Shown here: positions 1 to 11,600 of the stretch, piece by piece
Layout of the letters: every line of letters begins with the position of its first letter
Numbering within the stretch: position 1 is the first letter of the stretch
Assembly (NCBI RefSeq): GCF_000002985.6
Contig: NC_003280.10
Coordinates: forward strand, 9,668,501-9,732,500
Direction of reading: 5' to 3'
DNA from: Caenorhabditis elegans
Lineage: Eukaryota > Nematoda > Chromadorea > Rhabditida > Rhabditidae
Length of the DNA: 64,000 bases
The notes under the pieces: model-generated
Seen by the model: the letters and a program-made list of their open reading frames with translations, nothing else
The model's database searches: none
Told to the model about the DNA's origin: nothing
Translations under genes and position numbers: made by a program

Positions 1-824
1 CCTTTTCTTCTTCTCTGTAATAAATTATTCTCTGTAATTTTCGTTTCTGCTTTGTTTATTTGGGAGTTTTTTTTTTCTTAAAATTTGTTTCTGTTGCGGC
101 GAGACCCCTTATGTAGGGAATACGATTCGAGATGTGAATAGTTCGATGACATAATAAAATGTTTCTTCTTGATGTATTATCTTACATCACAGATCTGATT
201 AAGAATTGAACTCCTGCCGACCGGAATTCTCATACGTGAAGAAAAATGTCTGAATGCGTATGGCGCAACATATTTGACGCTCAAAATATCTCGTAGCGAA
301 AACGACAGTAATTCTTTAAATTACTACTACTGTAGCGCTTGTGTCGAATTCACACTGTCGATTAACTGGCTCGATTATTGAAATGCTTTTATTTTCGAAT
401 TGTGATAGTGATATTTCATTTTCTTTTGTTTAAATCGACAAAAGCGCTACAGTAGTCATTTAAAGAATTACTGTAGTTTTCGCTACGATTTACTTTTCGC
501 GTCAAATATGTTGCGCAGCAGGCATTATCAGAATTTTTTGTTCCCGTAATAGAGTCATAGTTTTCTCCAGATTCCTGCAGAAATTATTTTTTAAATGTTG
601 TGTCGAGAGAGAGTGGCTGGATAAGATACATACATTTTCCGAGAGGAGTACACAAACAACACTCCGTAATAACACTTGCTCGTCTTGTTTATCGTAAATA
701 TACATTGATTTTTTAATGCGAATTTTTAGCAGGCGCTTTGTTTTTCTCTATAAATTTACATCAACGTTTTTAATATATTTTTTTTTCATTAAATATTTTT
801 AAAAACTTTAATCATTATTTCAGA
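1..824. other. Noncoding region upstream of taf-8
   Basis: No convincing coding frame is seen. The stretch is AT-rich and holds one inverted repeat (263-516). The last bases before the taf-8 ATG form a splice-acceptor-like ATTTCAG, suggesting that the taf-8 message is trans-spliced. Confidence 0.6.
263..516. repeat. Inverted repeat, about 90-bp arms
   Basis: The left arm starts GCGCAACATATTTGACG and the right arm ends with its reverse complement. Inside both arms are GTAGCGAAAA, AATTCTTTAAAT and CTACTGTAGCGC in mirrored order, with small mismatches. The central spacer is about 80 bp. It looks like a palindromic MITE of the abundant nematode type with TACTGTAG motifs; no family name is claimed. 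Confidence 0.8.
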
Positions 825-2814
825 ATGCTTCCTCAACACAATACATTTATTAGGAGACCGACTATTGCAGGAAGGAGCTTTCATCCATCAGGATATTCTG
901 TACAGCAATTTGTACCACAGCAGTCCAATTTTCAGCAGCCGATTAGGTAAAATCTGGTTTGAAAATGTTTGAAATCAATGTATATTTTCAGTAATTTCAC
1001 ACAAAAATCTGCTGAATCGCGAGCACAAAAACAAGTTGGAGCGAATTTTCTTCCTTCTATCGTCAATGAAGCTTATCATAACGTTTTGGAACAAATTGTG
1101 ACGGCAATGTGTTATAAAAGCGGATTCGATGATATCGAGGAAGGCGCGTTAGAAACTTTGATGCTTCTCTTTCATTCATGTAAGATTTTCGGAATTTATT
1201 CGAAATTAACTGTGAATTAATTATTTACAGATATAAAACGCATTGGTGAGCAGTCGAGATTTGCTTGTGAGGTTGCTGGACGTACTATTGTGACACCTGG
1301 AGATGTTTGGTTCGGACTTGTTAATATGGGAATTAAAGTCAACCAACTTTCGGATTTTCATCAAGATCAAATTATTTCCGCGCTGACCGTGCATGCTCGT
1401 TAGTTTTCACACATTTTTTCCGTCCTAATCTTGACAATTTTCAGCCGAAATAATCCCCCCAGAAGCTAAAAACCAAGCACTACGAATCGGAACACCTCGT
1501 CCTCATCCCAGTTATGTATACGAATGGCTTCCACCGTTGCCTGATCCTCATACCTATATCAAGACAGAAATAAGTGAAGATATCGATTTTTCGTATGAAA
1601 AAGTGCGTGAAGCAATGTCGCAAAAGAAACGGAATGGAATCACATCACTCGTTAATTATATGATTAGAAATTACCCATCTATCTGCTTGTTTCGAAACTT
1701 TGAAGAAATTATTCATGAGCAAGTCAAGAAAACTGTAAGTTATAATTAAATCAAATTATTATCAATTATCTTTTTAACATTTTTCAGTTCAACAAAGAAA
1801 GTGAGGAAAAACGAATGCAGGAAGCTTTTGTCGCTTTTCGAGATCTTGTTCAAACAAATGATATTGATGAAGTCAAAAACGTATCAAAATCGCTGTATGA
1901 CAAAGGACTAATCAGTAAACATGTGCGTTGAATTTCACAAATTTTGAATTTCTCAAAAATTCAAATTTCAGGAATTACAAAGTGGTACAGAAGTGTTGTG
2001 CATGAGCTCGGATGGTGCATTGATTGATCAATTCGGTGAACGAGTTTACTTGTCAGAAACAACTTCCATCGATTTGGAAGATAAGGATCGAGTTTCGAAG
2101 AGCTCAACTAGGATGACAACGTGTGGAGATGGAGCTGAATCTTTGAGATGTACGATTTCTGAAATTTATCTGTGAAATATATTATGGTTTTTATTACATA
2201 TTAATAGAAAAATTTCTCCTTGATTTTCAACGAATTAAAAATAATTTCAGACCACTGGCCAATTGATGAAATGCTCGACGAGCTCATCGAGTTAGACTCC
2301 TGTACGATGGACTTGGGAGACGAAAAAATTGATGAAATGAAGTATATGCAGGAGAAGACAACATTTGAATATTTACCTGAATGGTGTCATATTCTTATTC
2401 CTTCATTCGAGCATCGAGCATACTTGACAGTAGTTTCTGATGATTTGAAAGCGGAAGAAGAGTCGAAAAAAGATAAAGATAAAGAGAAAGATAAACAAAT
2501 TGGAGATTTGACTGAAGAGGAAAAAAAAGGAAAAGATGAAGAAATTGTAAGATTTTTATAAATTTTTTTCATGAAATGTAATATTGCAAAATCAATTATT
2601 ACAAATACTGTGTATATATATTTTTTTAATTTTCAAATCTGGTTCCAAAATCAAGAACTGATTTCAACATTTAAAAAAGGAGCATAACGTCCTTTACGAA
2701 AACTGCCAAAAAACATATGAAAAACAAACTTTTTCAACCATTCCAAAAGTTCCAGACGCACGAAAACCTCTACCTTTGCCCTCCGATACGCGACAACGAC
2801 TACGGCAATTATGA
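825..2814 (+). CDS. taf-8: TFIID subunit TAF8 homologue
   Basis: Eight exons can be joined: 825-946, 992-1179, 1231-1398, 1445-1734, 1788-1922, 1972-2149, 2251-2546 and 2680-2814, giving 503 residues. A histone-fold segment (about residues 58-140, including GDVWFGLVNMGI) is followed by the TAF8 signature LPPLPDPHTYIKTE. The C-terminal third is lysine/glutamate rich. In the TAF8 family the histone fold pairs with TAF10 within the TFIID general transcription factor in the nucleus. The ATG lies one base after ATTTCAG, consistent with trans-splicing. The last acceptor (AAAAAAG) is weak, so the exon 8 border is the least certain. The next gene starts about 300 bp downstream on the same strand, so the two may share an operon. 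Confidence 0.9.
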
Positions 2815-2976
2815 GGATGAAGAGATTACGGAAGAATCTGCATTAGAAGTTCCCGAAAATGATTAATTTGTTAATTTTCACAAATGTTTTAATTAATCCC
2901 AACTACTTTCCACTCAAAAATCTCAACAAAAACATCGGGTTTTCTCATTCTTGTAACTTCAAAAAATAATTCTTCA

Positions 2977-2982
2977 AATAAA
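2977..2982 (+). terminator. Polyadenylation signal AATAAA of taf-8
   Basis: AATAAA lies about 160 bp after the taf-8 stop and before the next start codon, in AT-rich sequence. It is a plausible 3'-end signal, inferred from position and hexamer only. Confidence 0.5.
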
Positions 2983-3115
2983 ACATTTTTTATTATTAAT
3001 TTCGAACATTAATTATGTATTCTCATTTGAAAGGTGATTTTTCAACCAACTCTCATTGTCTAAACATTTATTTTTATTTTCTAATATTTTAAACAAATAA
3101 TATTTGTAGCGCAGA

Positions 3116-4741
3116 ATGATCACAACGAACTACCAGTTGCCACCTCAAAAACTCGGAAATTTGAATCCAGAACAAGTTCCAGTTGAATTTGTGAGAGCGA
3201 AAAATGTTGGAGACGCTGAAAAAACAGAAATGTCTCAGAAAAGAGATGATGTGCAAAGAGGTGAGTTTTATTTAAAATAATTATATTACCCAGACGCAAT
3301 GCTTTGCGATTTTTGCCCAAAAAATACGGTTCCTGGTCTCGTCAGGACAATTTTTTTTAGTGAAATGCGCCTTTAAAGGGTACGGTAGTTTTAAACTTTT
3401 GTTAGAGTGGAGTTTTGGAAATTTAATCAATTTTCATTATTTCTTGATTCAAAAATGATAGATTTATTAACAACTACAATAAAAAATTGAAACACATAAA
3501 AACTTCTTTTTTTTCAAAAATCAGTAAACTTCCGCAGTAATAGAAGTTTGAATCTACAGTACCCTTTAAAGGCGCACACCTTTGTTGTATTTAGTCGTGT
3601 CGAGACCGGGTACCGTATTCTTCGCGCAAAAATTGCCAAATGTCGCGTCCGAGAGTTAATGAAAAAATAAAATTATTTTCAGCTTCAAACTCGTCAATTA
3701 ATGACTCTGGATTCGGCTCAGAGTATCGAAAAGTCATCGAAAAAGCAAAAATCAGGGAGAAAAAGAAAATAAAAACGGAAAATCCTCAAGAAGATGCTGA
3801 GATAATAATTTTGGATGATGACGACTTTGCAATTGTGAAAAATGAGCCTTCAACTTCACATTCCAATTTCAATGTTAGAGATGTTAATGGATTTTTGAAA
3901 GCTGCAAAAGATGGAAATTTAGAAGAAATAAAACGATACTTGGAGAAAAGTAATACTTTCCCAGAGACTAATCTAAATATTTTTAATTCAGAAATTCCCA
4001 TTGACGTCACAGACTTCTACGGTTGGACAGCCACAATGTGTGCAGCAGGAGAAGGAAATTTCGAGGTATGCAAGCTTCTTCTCGAGCACGGAGCCGATCC
4101 GGGTGTCCGAGACTCACACAGCTTGGGAATTGTACAAATTGCACAGAAAAACGGGAAAAATTATTTTGTGAAGCGACTTTTTGACTATTTCTGCAATGGG
4201 TAAGTTCCTAGATCCTAATTTCCATAGTAATCTAAATGTTTTTAGTGACACTCCATCCACATCATCTGAGCCTGAAACACTGACATTTTGCGAGCTTTGT
4301 GATGTTTTTATACCGAAAAACGCGTCTTCAACTCACATTTCTTCCATCACTCATCAACTCAATGATCGAAATGCTCCTGGAGCAGCACCTCAATCTGGAA
4401 TTCAAATTGGACCATCAAACATCGGATATAGATTGATGTGTGCATCTGGTTGGACAGAAGAACAAGGTCTTGGAAGAAATTCTGATGGTCAAAGATTTCC
4501 GATTCGAACGATCCTGAAGAGAAATCGAGCGGGATTAGGAGCTGAAAAACTTGTGAAAAAAGTCACACATTTTGGACCATTCGATCGAAATGCTGTTAAA
4601 AACCTGAAAGTTGCAAAGGTGCCAACTACGAAGAAGGACATAATTAAACAAAAATTAAAGGAGGATCGAATCGCTAAAAATTTTAGAGCAGATTTTGCAG
4701 ATTCGGATAGTGTTTATGATTACTTTCATGGAAAATGCTGA
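3116..4741 (+). CDS. Ankyrin-repeat and G-patch protein (GPANK1-like)
   Basis: Exons 3116-3260, 3683-4199 and 4246-4741 join to 385 residues. The N-terminal part is charged. Around residues 130-205 there are ankyrin repeats ([20 protein letters not shown], then LLLEHGADP). A Cys-x2-Cys...His...His cluster follows (FCELC, about 236-257), and then a G-patch (about 278-323) with [10 protein letters not shown] and QGLGR. This order matches the human GPANK1/BAT4 family. G-patch domains commonly contact RNA or activate DEAH helicases, but the role here is unknown. Intron 1 carries an inverted repeat. An AATAAA overlaps the last base of the stop codon (4741-4746), so the 3' UTR could be very short. 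Confidence 0.85.
3295..3655. repeat. Inverted repeat in intron 1 of the GPANK1-like gene
   Basis: The left arm (about 3295-3411) contains TACGGTTCCTGGTCTCG and GCGCCTTTAAAGGGTACGGTAG. The right arm (about 3525-3655) holds CTACAGTACCCTTTAAAGGCGCAC and CGAGACCGGGTACCGTA in mirrored order. The arms are diverged. The AAAGGCGCAC/GAGACC motif pair recurs elsewhere in the window. Confidence 0.8.
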
Positions 4742-4859
4742 ATAAACTGGTTCATTATTACTGAAAACGTTTTAATTTTATTTCTTGACTGTGAAAAGGT
4801 ACCATTATGCCTGCGATTTTTCAATTTGTAACTTGATAAATTTCTCATAGACTGAATTG

Positions 4860-6340
4860 AAAAGTTGGTTGTTGTTGTTGTGCAACAGGCGGCGCAGCGC
4901 CGTTTTCAGACGCTCGTCGTTGCTCCTCCACCCGGGTCATATGGTTTGTAGGCCAGCCCGAGGGCTCGGGCGGCCTCCATTGGGGACGTCCATAGTTTTT
5001 CTTTCGATATGGGATGCGATCTTCCACAGGATAAGTAGTGATCGATCCCTCCCTCGTTGTCTCCACATCCGCATGTCCCGATGGGGGTTCCTTCAATTCT
5101 CGCTTTGTACCTGGGGATCAGTAAGGAGTGTCCACAGCGAAGTCGAGCCAGTTCCGTTCTGGTGGCTTTTGGGAGGCTAGATTCTTCAGAACTATTCAAT
5201 GGTGGCGGCGTGGCTCCAAGGATCCTGTTGGGTGGGGCCGAGTTCAAGAATTCGCGAACGAATCTTGTGTGATTGGCCTTTTGCGCTTCTGCCTTCGTAC
5301 CTTTGAGTCTGCTCAAGTGGGTTTTGGTCGCCTCCTGTAGGTTTAGAGGTGGCTCCCTGGGTCTGTTAGACCTTCTTTCGGTGTTCCTTCTCGACTCCAG
5401 ATTCCTGTTCGGATGCGTACCAGATTTTGTCGTGGCAATGTAAGTTTGTTGTTTAGCCAATTCGAATTCTTCCTTCAGAGGCATCATTTGGGCTTCAGCG
5501 TAGATATGCTCAATGGGAGTGTCACTAGTCAGACCACAGCAAGTCCTCAAGGTGTTGCGGTACGCGGCTTCCAGTTTGTTCAGGTTCGTTTCCGATAGAA
5601 GTTGTGACCAGGCAGGGGCACCGTAAATCGCAATCGGCTTCACCAGTGCTTTTGCCGTGGAGATCAGTAGCTCTTTGGAGCAGCCCCATTTGGTCCCTGA
5701 GAGTGCTTTGAGGATGTTGGTCGAAACCATCATCTTCTTCCTGGTTTCCGCGACGTGATCCTTTGAGCCACACATTGTATTCAGGTGTACTCCTAAAAGA
5801 CGAACTTGGTTTGTCGTCGGGATCTCCGCTCCATTCCAATTCACCGGAATCTTCGTTTTGAACTCCTTGGTATCACATGTGAAGAGTGTCGTCGTGGACT
5901 TCTCAGCCGAGATCGACATTTTCCTCTCGTTGAAGAAATCGTAGAGGAGATCCAGGTGCTCTTGAATTAACTCCCCGGCTTTAAATGGATTCGTGTCTTG
6001 GGCAAGGATTGTAGTGTCGTCCGCATACACGGTGATCTCAGTTTTTGGGTGAATTGGCATATTTCTCATATAAAAGGAAAATAGATTCGGGCTAAGTACC
6101 GAGCCCTGAGGCACTCCTCCCAGCAGTGTACACCATTTTGACGAGTGGTTCCCAAAGTTAGCTTTGATAATCCGTTTGCTCAGATAGTTCGTGAGCCATT
6201 TCGAGATCTTGGCTTCATTTAGAGATTCGTGAAGATCGACACAGAGCTTCTTAATGGGTACCTTATCAAAGGCCGCGCGCTGATCGAGACAGGTCATCAC
6301 TGTGCGCTTTGCCGGCTGCTTCATGTTGAGTTGGTCTAAT
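4860..6340 (-). mobile_element. 5'-truncated non-LTR retrotransposon (LINE)
   Basis: A minus-strand reverse-transcriptase frame ends near 4906 and is followed in its 3' direction by a short (CAA)n-like tail (GTTGTTGTTGTTG on the plus strand near 4866). Base composition is more GC-rich than the surroundings. The element begins inside the RT domain, so the endonuclease and ORF1 are missing. It sits between the GPANK1-like gene and arc-1, in opposite orientation. The family is probably Jockey- or Vingi-like, judging from the C-terminal cysteine region; this is not certain. Confidence 0.85.
4906..6324 (-). CDS. Partial LINE reverse transcriptase
   Basis: The 472-residue open frame has RT core motifs: DQRAAFDKVP near the start, GGVPQGSVLSPNLF, and the catalytic YADD (ITVYADDTTIL). 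A thumb-like region follows, then a C-terminal segment with RCGHSLLIPRYKARI and CGCGDNEGGIDHYLSC, typical of the tail of Jockey-group LINE ORF2 proteins. The frame is uninterrupted, so the insertion is probably fairly young, but the N-terminal endonuclease is missing and the element should not move by itself. The true translation start is lost; the listed start is only the first methionine codon. Confidence 0.85.
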   Translation of the reverse strand: MKQPAKRTVMTCLDQRAAFDKVPIKKLCVDLHESLNEAKISKWLTNYLSKRIIKANFGNHSSKWCTLLGGVPQGSVLSPNLFSFYMRNMPIHPKTEITVYADDTTILAQDTNPFKAGELIQEHLDLLYDFFNERKMSISAEKSTTTLFTCDTKEFKTKIPVNWNGAEIPTTNQVRLLGVHLNTMCGSKDHVAETRKKMMVSTNILKALSGTKWGCSKELLISTAKALVKPIAIYGAPAWSQLLSETNLNKLEAAYRNTLRTCCGLTSDTPIEHIYAEAQMMPLKEEFELAKQQTYIATTKSGTHPNRNLESRRNTERRSNRPREPPLNLQEATKTHLSRLKGTKAEAQKANHTRFVREFLNSAPPNRILGATPPPLNSSEESSLPKATRTELARLRCGHSLLIPRYKARIEGTPIGTCGCGDNEGGIDHYLSCGRSHPISKEKLWTSPMEAARALGLAYKPYDPGGGATTSV

Positions 6341-6480
6341 TGGTCTATGTCTACGTCTAATTATATGTATAGTTATTCTACGTTTTTTAAGATTCTAGAG
6401 AGTTAAAATTGTATAGAATGATTCTCTATGGATCACATTTAATTTTGAAACAATGAGAATACCAGCAAATGTTTCAGTTA

Positions 6481-8623
6481 ATGAATGAATATGGTTGCAA
6501 CGTGTGCAACGAGGAGTATTCGGCACGGGATCCTTTGAAATGTCCACGTGTTTTGACGGGTTGCGGCCATACAATTTGCCACAATTGTGCCATATCAATT
6601 GCCGGTCGAAATTCGTCCATTTTTTGCCCATTTGACAGAACGGCAACTCAAATTCCTGGCGGAGATCTTCAAAATCTCAAAAAGAATTTCGCGTTGTTAG
6701 AGCTGCTCGAAAAAATAGCCGACGGTGGTGGATTGCTGGAGAAGTCGGGTGAAGTTGTGAAGTTCGATCGTTACTCGAAAGAACGTCTTCTGAATTTGGA
6801 ATGTGACGAGGATTCGGAACACGTGGCAGTTATCTATTGCACAGTTTGTGATAGTAATTTATGTGAAAGGTAAGCATTTGAAGTCCTAGAAAAACCTATG
6901 AAGTACGGTAGGATCAGTACAAGAACTGATGTACTTGGCTGAAAGGTTTTGTACACCGCAATGTTGATTTTCATTTAGTTATGTATGTAATTGATGAAAT
7001 TATGATATTTTTATGCATTTCTAGAACTGAGGCATCAATGATAGGTAGGTGAGGGGTTTTGCCTACGAACCTACCAAGGCTTCATCAAACCTATTAAAAC
7101 TGATCAACAAACACGATCCATGTGTAGGTCACCCTTGACATCAGGCAGAAGTCATTTTTACGCCTTTCCAGAAAAATTAACTGCCCAAAAAATCTTACGA
7201 AACTTGTTTCTAGATGTTCCGAGAGCACACACTCCACCAATGTTCTATCTAAACATCGTCGAATTCCATTAACCGAGAAGCCTCCTCCACTTGTTCATTG
7301 TCGCCTACATTCATCATATGTCGTGGAATTCGTTTGCAAGGAACTCTCCTGTGACACCGAGAGTCCGTTGATGTGTATGATGTGTAGGGATTATGGTAGA
7401 CACAAGGGTCATAGTCATGTACTAATCGAAAAAGAAGTGGAAGATTTGAGAGAAAAAGTTAGAGAGCATTTGGGAGAGCTGTCAAAGCAGTCGGAGACAA
7501 TTGGAAATGCACTTCATTCGATTGATTCAGTTATTCATGAGTTGACTCCTGGACAAGAAGATGGCAGTTTGGAGGAGACCCGGCAAGAGGTATGAAAGAT
7601 TGAAGAAATAATTAATTACCTAGAATCTTATTAAGGTTCGCAATCACTTCCGTCGGCTACGAACAGCTCTGGATCGAGATGAAGAGGATGCGGTGGAAAC
7701 TGTAGATCGGTATGCTCGGAACCGCGTCGAGTCGTTACAAACTCAAAAAGAGAGACTGGAAGCTATTTCTTCAAAGATCGGAAATACTTGTACTACCTTA
7801 CAAAAAGCTTTGATAATGGAGAGGGGAAAGATTTTGGATCGGAAAGATGATTTGTTGGCGCTGGCGGAATCAACTGCTGCTGAACCTACTGCAGTTCTAG
7901 ATCAATCACAGTTGAGCACAAGAATTGCTTTTTCATTTTTAAATGATAGGAAATTGCATATCGGAGATTTCATCGAAAGTCGAGTTGTTTTGTTAGGTAA
8001 AGTTGGAAGACTATGCTCTGAAATTTAGAATTATTATTTCAGGTCTTGATGGTGCTGGCAAAACTTCAATAGTCCGCCGTTTAAAGAAAGTTCAAATGGA
8101 CACAGTAATGGCTCCACATCCAACAATCGGTTTCAACATCGAAACGATTCATTATAAAAATTATCGTCTCAACTTTTGGGACGTTGGCGGATTGCCAAAA
8201 CTTCGGCATCTTTGGAAACATTATTATTCGAATGCTCAGGCGATATTCTATGTGATTGATGGATATGCTGTGGAACGGTTTTCCGAAGCAATTAAGGAGT
8301 TGAATCGAGTTATGAGTGATCCGTTAGTTGGAACATGTCCCGTTATTGTAGCTGTAAACAGGAAAGAGTGAGTTCAGAATTAGACAATCCACGTGTATGT
8401 GGAGGAGTTGGTACAAAAACGTGAAAACACTGCCTACCCTATCCAAATTTTCAGTGGATATGCTCTAAACGGTCACATGGATGCGTTACTATCCCAACTC
8501 GAAGCTCTCCCATTCCAACATCATTTTCATTGTTGCGATGCAGCAACTGGATCAGGAATTGACCAAATTATTGATCAAATCACAGTTTGCCTCAGTCGTC
8601 TTAATGGTACATGCCCTGTATAG
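6481..8623 (+). CDS. arc-1: TRIM23-like RING/B-box/ARF-domain protein
   Basis: Exons 6481-6869, 7214-7589, 7636-7996, 8043-8367 and 8455-8623 give 539 residues. Order: RING finger (C6, C9, C28, H30, C33, C36, C49), B-box-type zinc cluster, coiled coil (about 215-300), then a C-terminal ARF GTPase domain from about residue 376. The P-loop is GLDGAGKTS, switch II begins WDVGGLPKLR, and the base-recognition motif NRKD forms only when the 87-base intron 4 is removed. TRIM23/ARD1 proteins are E3 ubiquitin ligases regulated by their own ARF domain on endomembranes. The switch-II position that is Gln in classical ARFs is Leu here. The ATG follows GTTTCAGTTA, suggesting trans-splicing. An upstream in-frame ATG at 6469 is less likely because it precedes that acceptor. 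Confidence 0.93.
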
Positions 8624-8693
8624 TTTTCTGTCGGAATTTATAGTTTTTTCGTTTATTTTTAAAATTTGCCCTTTGCTCATGTATTTGTGTATA

Positions 8694-8699
8694 AATAAA
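8694..8699 (+). terminator. Polyadenylation signal of arc-1
   Basis: AATAAA lies 71 bases after the arc-1 stop, in a T-rich 3' UTR. The call rests on hexamer and position only. Confidence 0.55.
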
Positions 8700-11600
8700 C
8701 AATTCTGAATAGTTTTTTAATAAGTCCTTGGTGCAGGTGTCTACAGTCAACTCTAAAGAATAGGCGGAAATAAGGAACGTATGCCTGAAGAAGTTTCTGC
8801 TCTTAAAATTGTTAATTTTATAAAACATAGTTTCTAGTTCACATCATGGAAAAGCTGATACTCCAATCTATGTACTATTCTGGCATTTGAAAATAAATTA
8901 TAGATCTCTACCGGAATATCTGCTAGTTGATCACATCTCGTCATAATTTACTTGAAAGTTTAGTTGTAAAAATTCTAGTTTCAACTTTCCCATGGTTTTA
9001 AAATTTGGGGGGTTTTCTTGTCCAATAAACTTTTAAAAACTTTTAATCCGTTCCCACTTTTTATGAACAATTCAGAGCATATACTGGAGACTCTGATGTG
9101 CCAATATTCCACGTCATACCTCAATGTGATCAATGCCTTATTCTCTTATCAATTGGAAAAGAAGGAAAATAATCTTTTTGCCACCTCGTCTTGATGTGGA
9201 GATTATTGCTTTTCGTCGTTTTCTTCCTGGTCGGCAGACTTTTTTTTTAATGATTTGTACTTTTTTTGTTTTCATTTTTCAATAAAACAATAACGTTTAA
9301 TGTTGATATAACACTTTGACACTATAGTAAAGCCAACAAAATAGGTGCCTTCCCGTCTGCCTGCTTTCCCTTCTTAACTGAAATTCCAACACAGTAGGTT
9401 TACTTGAACCTACACTATGCGAACACGAAACACCGAAGTTAGTGTCAAAGCAGAACATAGGTGGTAGGCATGTACGTAGGTAGGCAGGCATGAAAGCGTA
9501 CACAGTCGTCTGCAAAGTGCATGTATATTCTGAAGTGCGCCAAAATAAGTTATACATTTACAGTTTAAGAAATCTGGGAAAAATCTTTGAAACACACACA
9601 CTTCCTAATCTAGTTTCGAAGCCACTATTCAGTTCTTGTATCGTTTTTGGATAATAACTGAGCCAATTTCCCATGACTGGAATGTCAAGCTGCTAAGAAA
9701 ACTTATTTTTTGCGTTGTTTTTGCCAAATTGTTCTCTTTATTTTTCTCACATCTTCCCCCACTACGGAAATATTCTGAAAAACAAAAAAAAAATGAAGAA
9801 AAGTTAAGCAGAAAATGAGGAGAGATGAAGACGATTAGATTTTTGACTGGAATATCTGAAATAGAGCTGAAAAATAGTAACATTAAGAGAAAGGGAACAA
9901 AAATTAGAGTGGAGACGCAGATAATCGTAGCACAGAAAATAAAAGTCATAGATGAGGATTAGTTACAGCTTGGTGGGAAAACAACAAGAAAGGAAACAAC
10001 AATATTCTGACACATATTCTGATGTTTGAGAAACTTTGGTTTTTTGGATTATTTTTTGTTGGGATTTTTGATAAAACTTAATCGCTCACTATATATATAT
10101 ACTTACTATCACCAATAGGCACGACATAGGGTAATTCTGTAGGTAGGCGGCAGGCAAATTCTCATTGTCAGCTTACTTCTTCTTTTCAAAGACTTTTGTA
10201 ATTTCCTAGTAGTTTCTTGTTATCAACTTTAAATGGAATCATGAATACCTACAAAAACTGCAATCTTGAAATTATCTGTTCAATTAAGTGATCATAAATC
10301 TAAGTTTTTTTCCAATTTCTAACCCAAAACGATAACATTTTGGTACTTGACTCTTTAGAGGTTAAGCCCAGCTTTTATTTGCACAAGATCATTTTCAAAG
10401 TACTCTCTCGTTCATTCTCTTTCATTTTTCCTGAGAGATTTGAAACTTAATCCCTGATTTTCTTCGTTTTCTAGTGTCCACGTCATTTTGTTTCAATTAT
10501 TTCTAGTTGACTTTTTATCTAGAGAATTAACTAGTTTTGAAGATCAAAGCTTGGAAATTTAGAAATTCAGAGACAAAGTTTCCGCTCCACTAACATATAT
10601 ATTTATATCTTGAAACACGTCTAGCCATGTTTTTCTTCCACCTCAACAACTTTTTCTCCCAGATTTTGGATTTTGACGACTTTTTTCTTCGTATTCTTAC
10701 ATCAATCTTCTTCCAATTTTTTTTTGGAAAAAATAATACATAACAAACACCAGAACTAAAAATATTTTTGAGAATACGACAGCGATCTCCTCGATTTGAA
10801 GTTTGTTCTCGAATTTAAAAATACACACAAAATATATGTTCCTTCTGGGCACATTCAACTGGTTTTCAGGCTATACATGCTCACACTGACACCATGCATC
10901 AGAGCAATATGTGTACAGTTAAATTTAAAAAATCAGACGAAATCATAACTGATTCTAAAAATTTATTTTTTTTTTTTGAAAAGACCACTTTAGTCCCCGT
11001 GTTCCTAGACTGTTGCAAAAAAAAAATCAAAATTGAAAAACACTTATTTCCCCTTCAAATTATTCTCATGAGTCATTTTTTTCGCCACATTTAGACTGAA
11101 GAAATGTAAAAATAAAACACTTTACAAATTTCGTTAGATTTTTCTTTCCTGATCACATTATCCGATTCTCATCTGAGAGGTTTTAAGATTTTAAGATTTA
11201 CTTTCAGATTCAAGATAAATTGTGTTTGTTGAGATCCAATATAATTTGCCAGAGGATATTTTTCAGAGTTCCTAGCAGTTTATTATTTTAGGTTTTTATT
11301 ATTGATTTTCATGACTCTACTTCCCAATTCCAGTTTAATTTTTAAGTTCCAAGATCTCCAAGAGTTTGAAAAATATCAAAAATGAAATGATGTTTACAGA
11401 AAGCCACTCAAACAAGATTAGATGAACACAAACGCCAAAAAATGCTCGAAATTCTATACTTTTTTAAGTTAAACAAAAGAGAAGCCATGTGTGTGTATAT
11501 GCGTGGACTGAATGAAAAATGGATGCTCTAATCACTAAGTCTCTCAAATTTCAATACTATTCCATTTTCTTTGCCTCCGTCTCGTTCCTGGGACTCCGCC

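Noticed and set aside
4857-5839. Several frames overlapping the LINE
   Set aside because: Shadows of the minus-strand reverse transcriptase in other frames.
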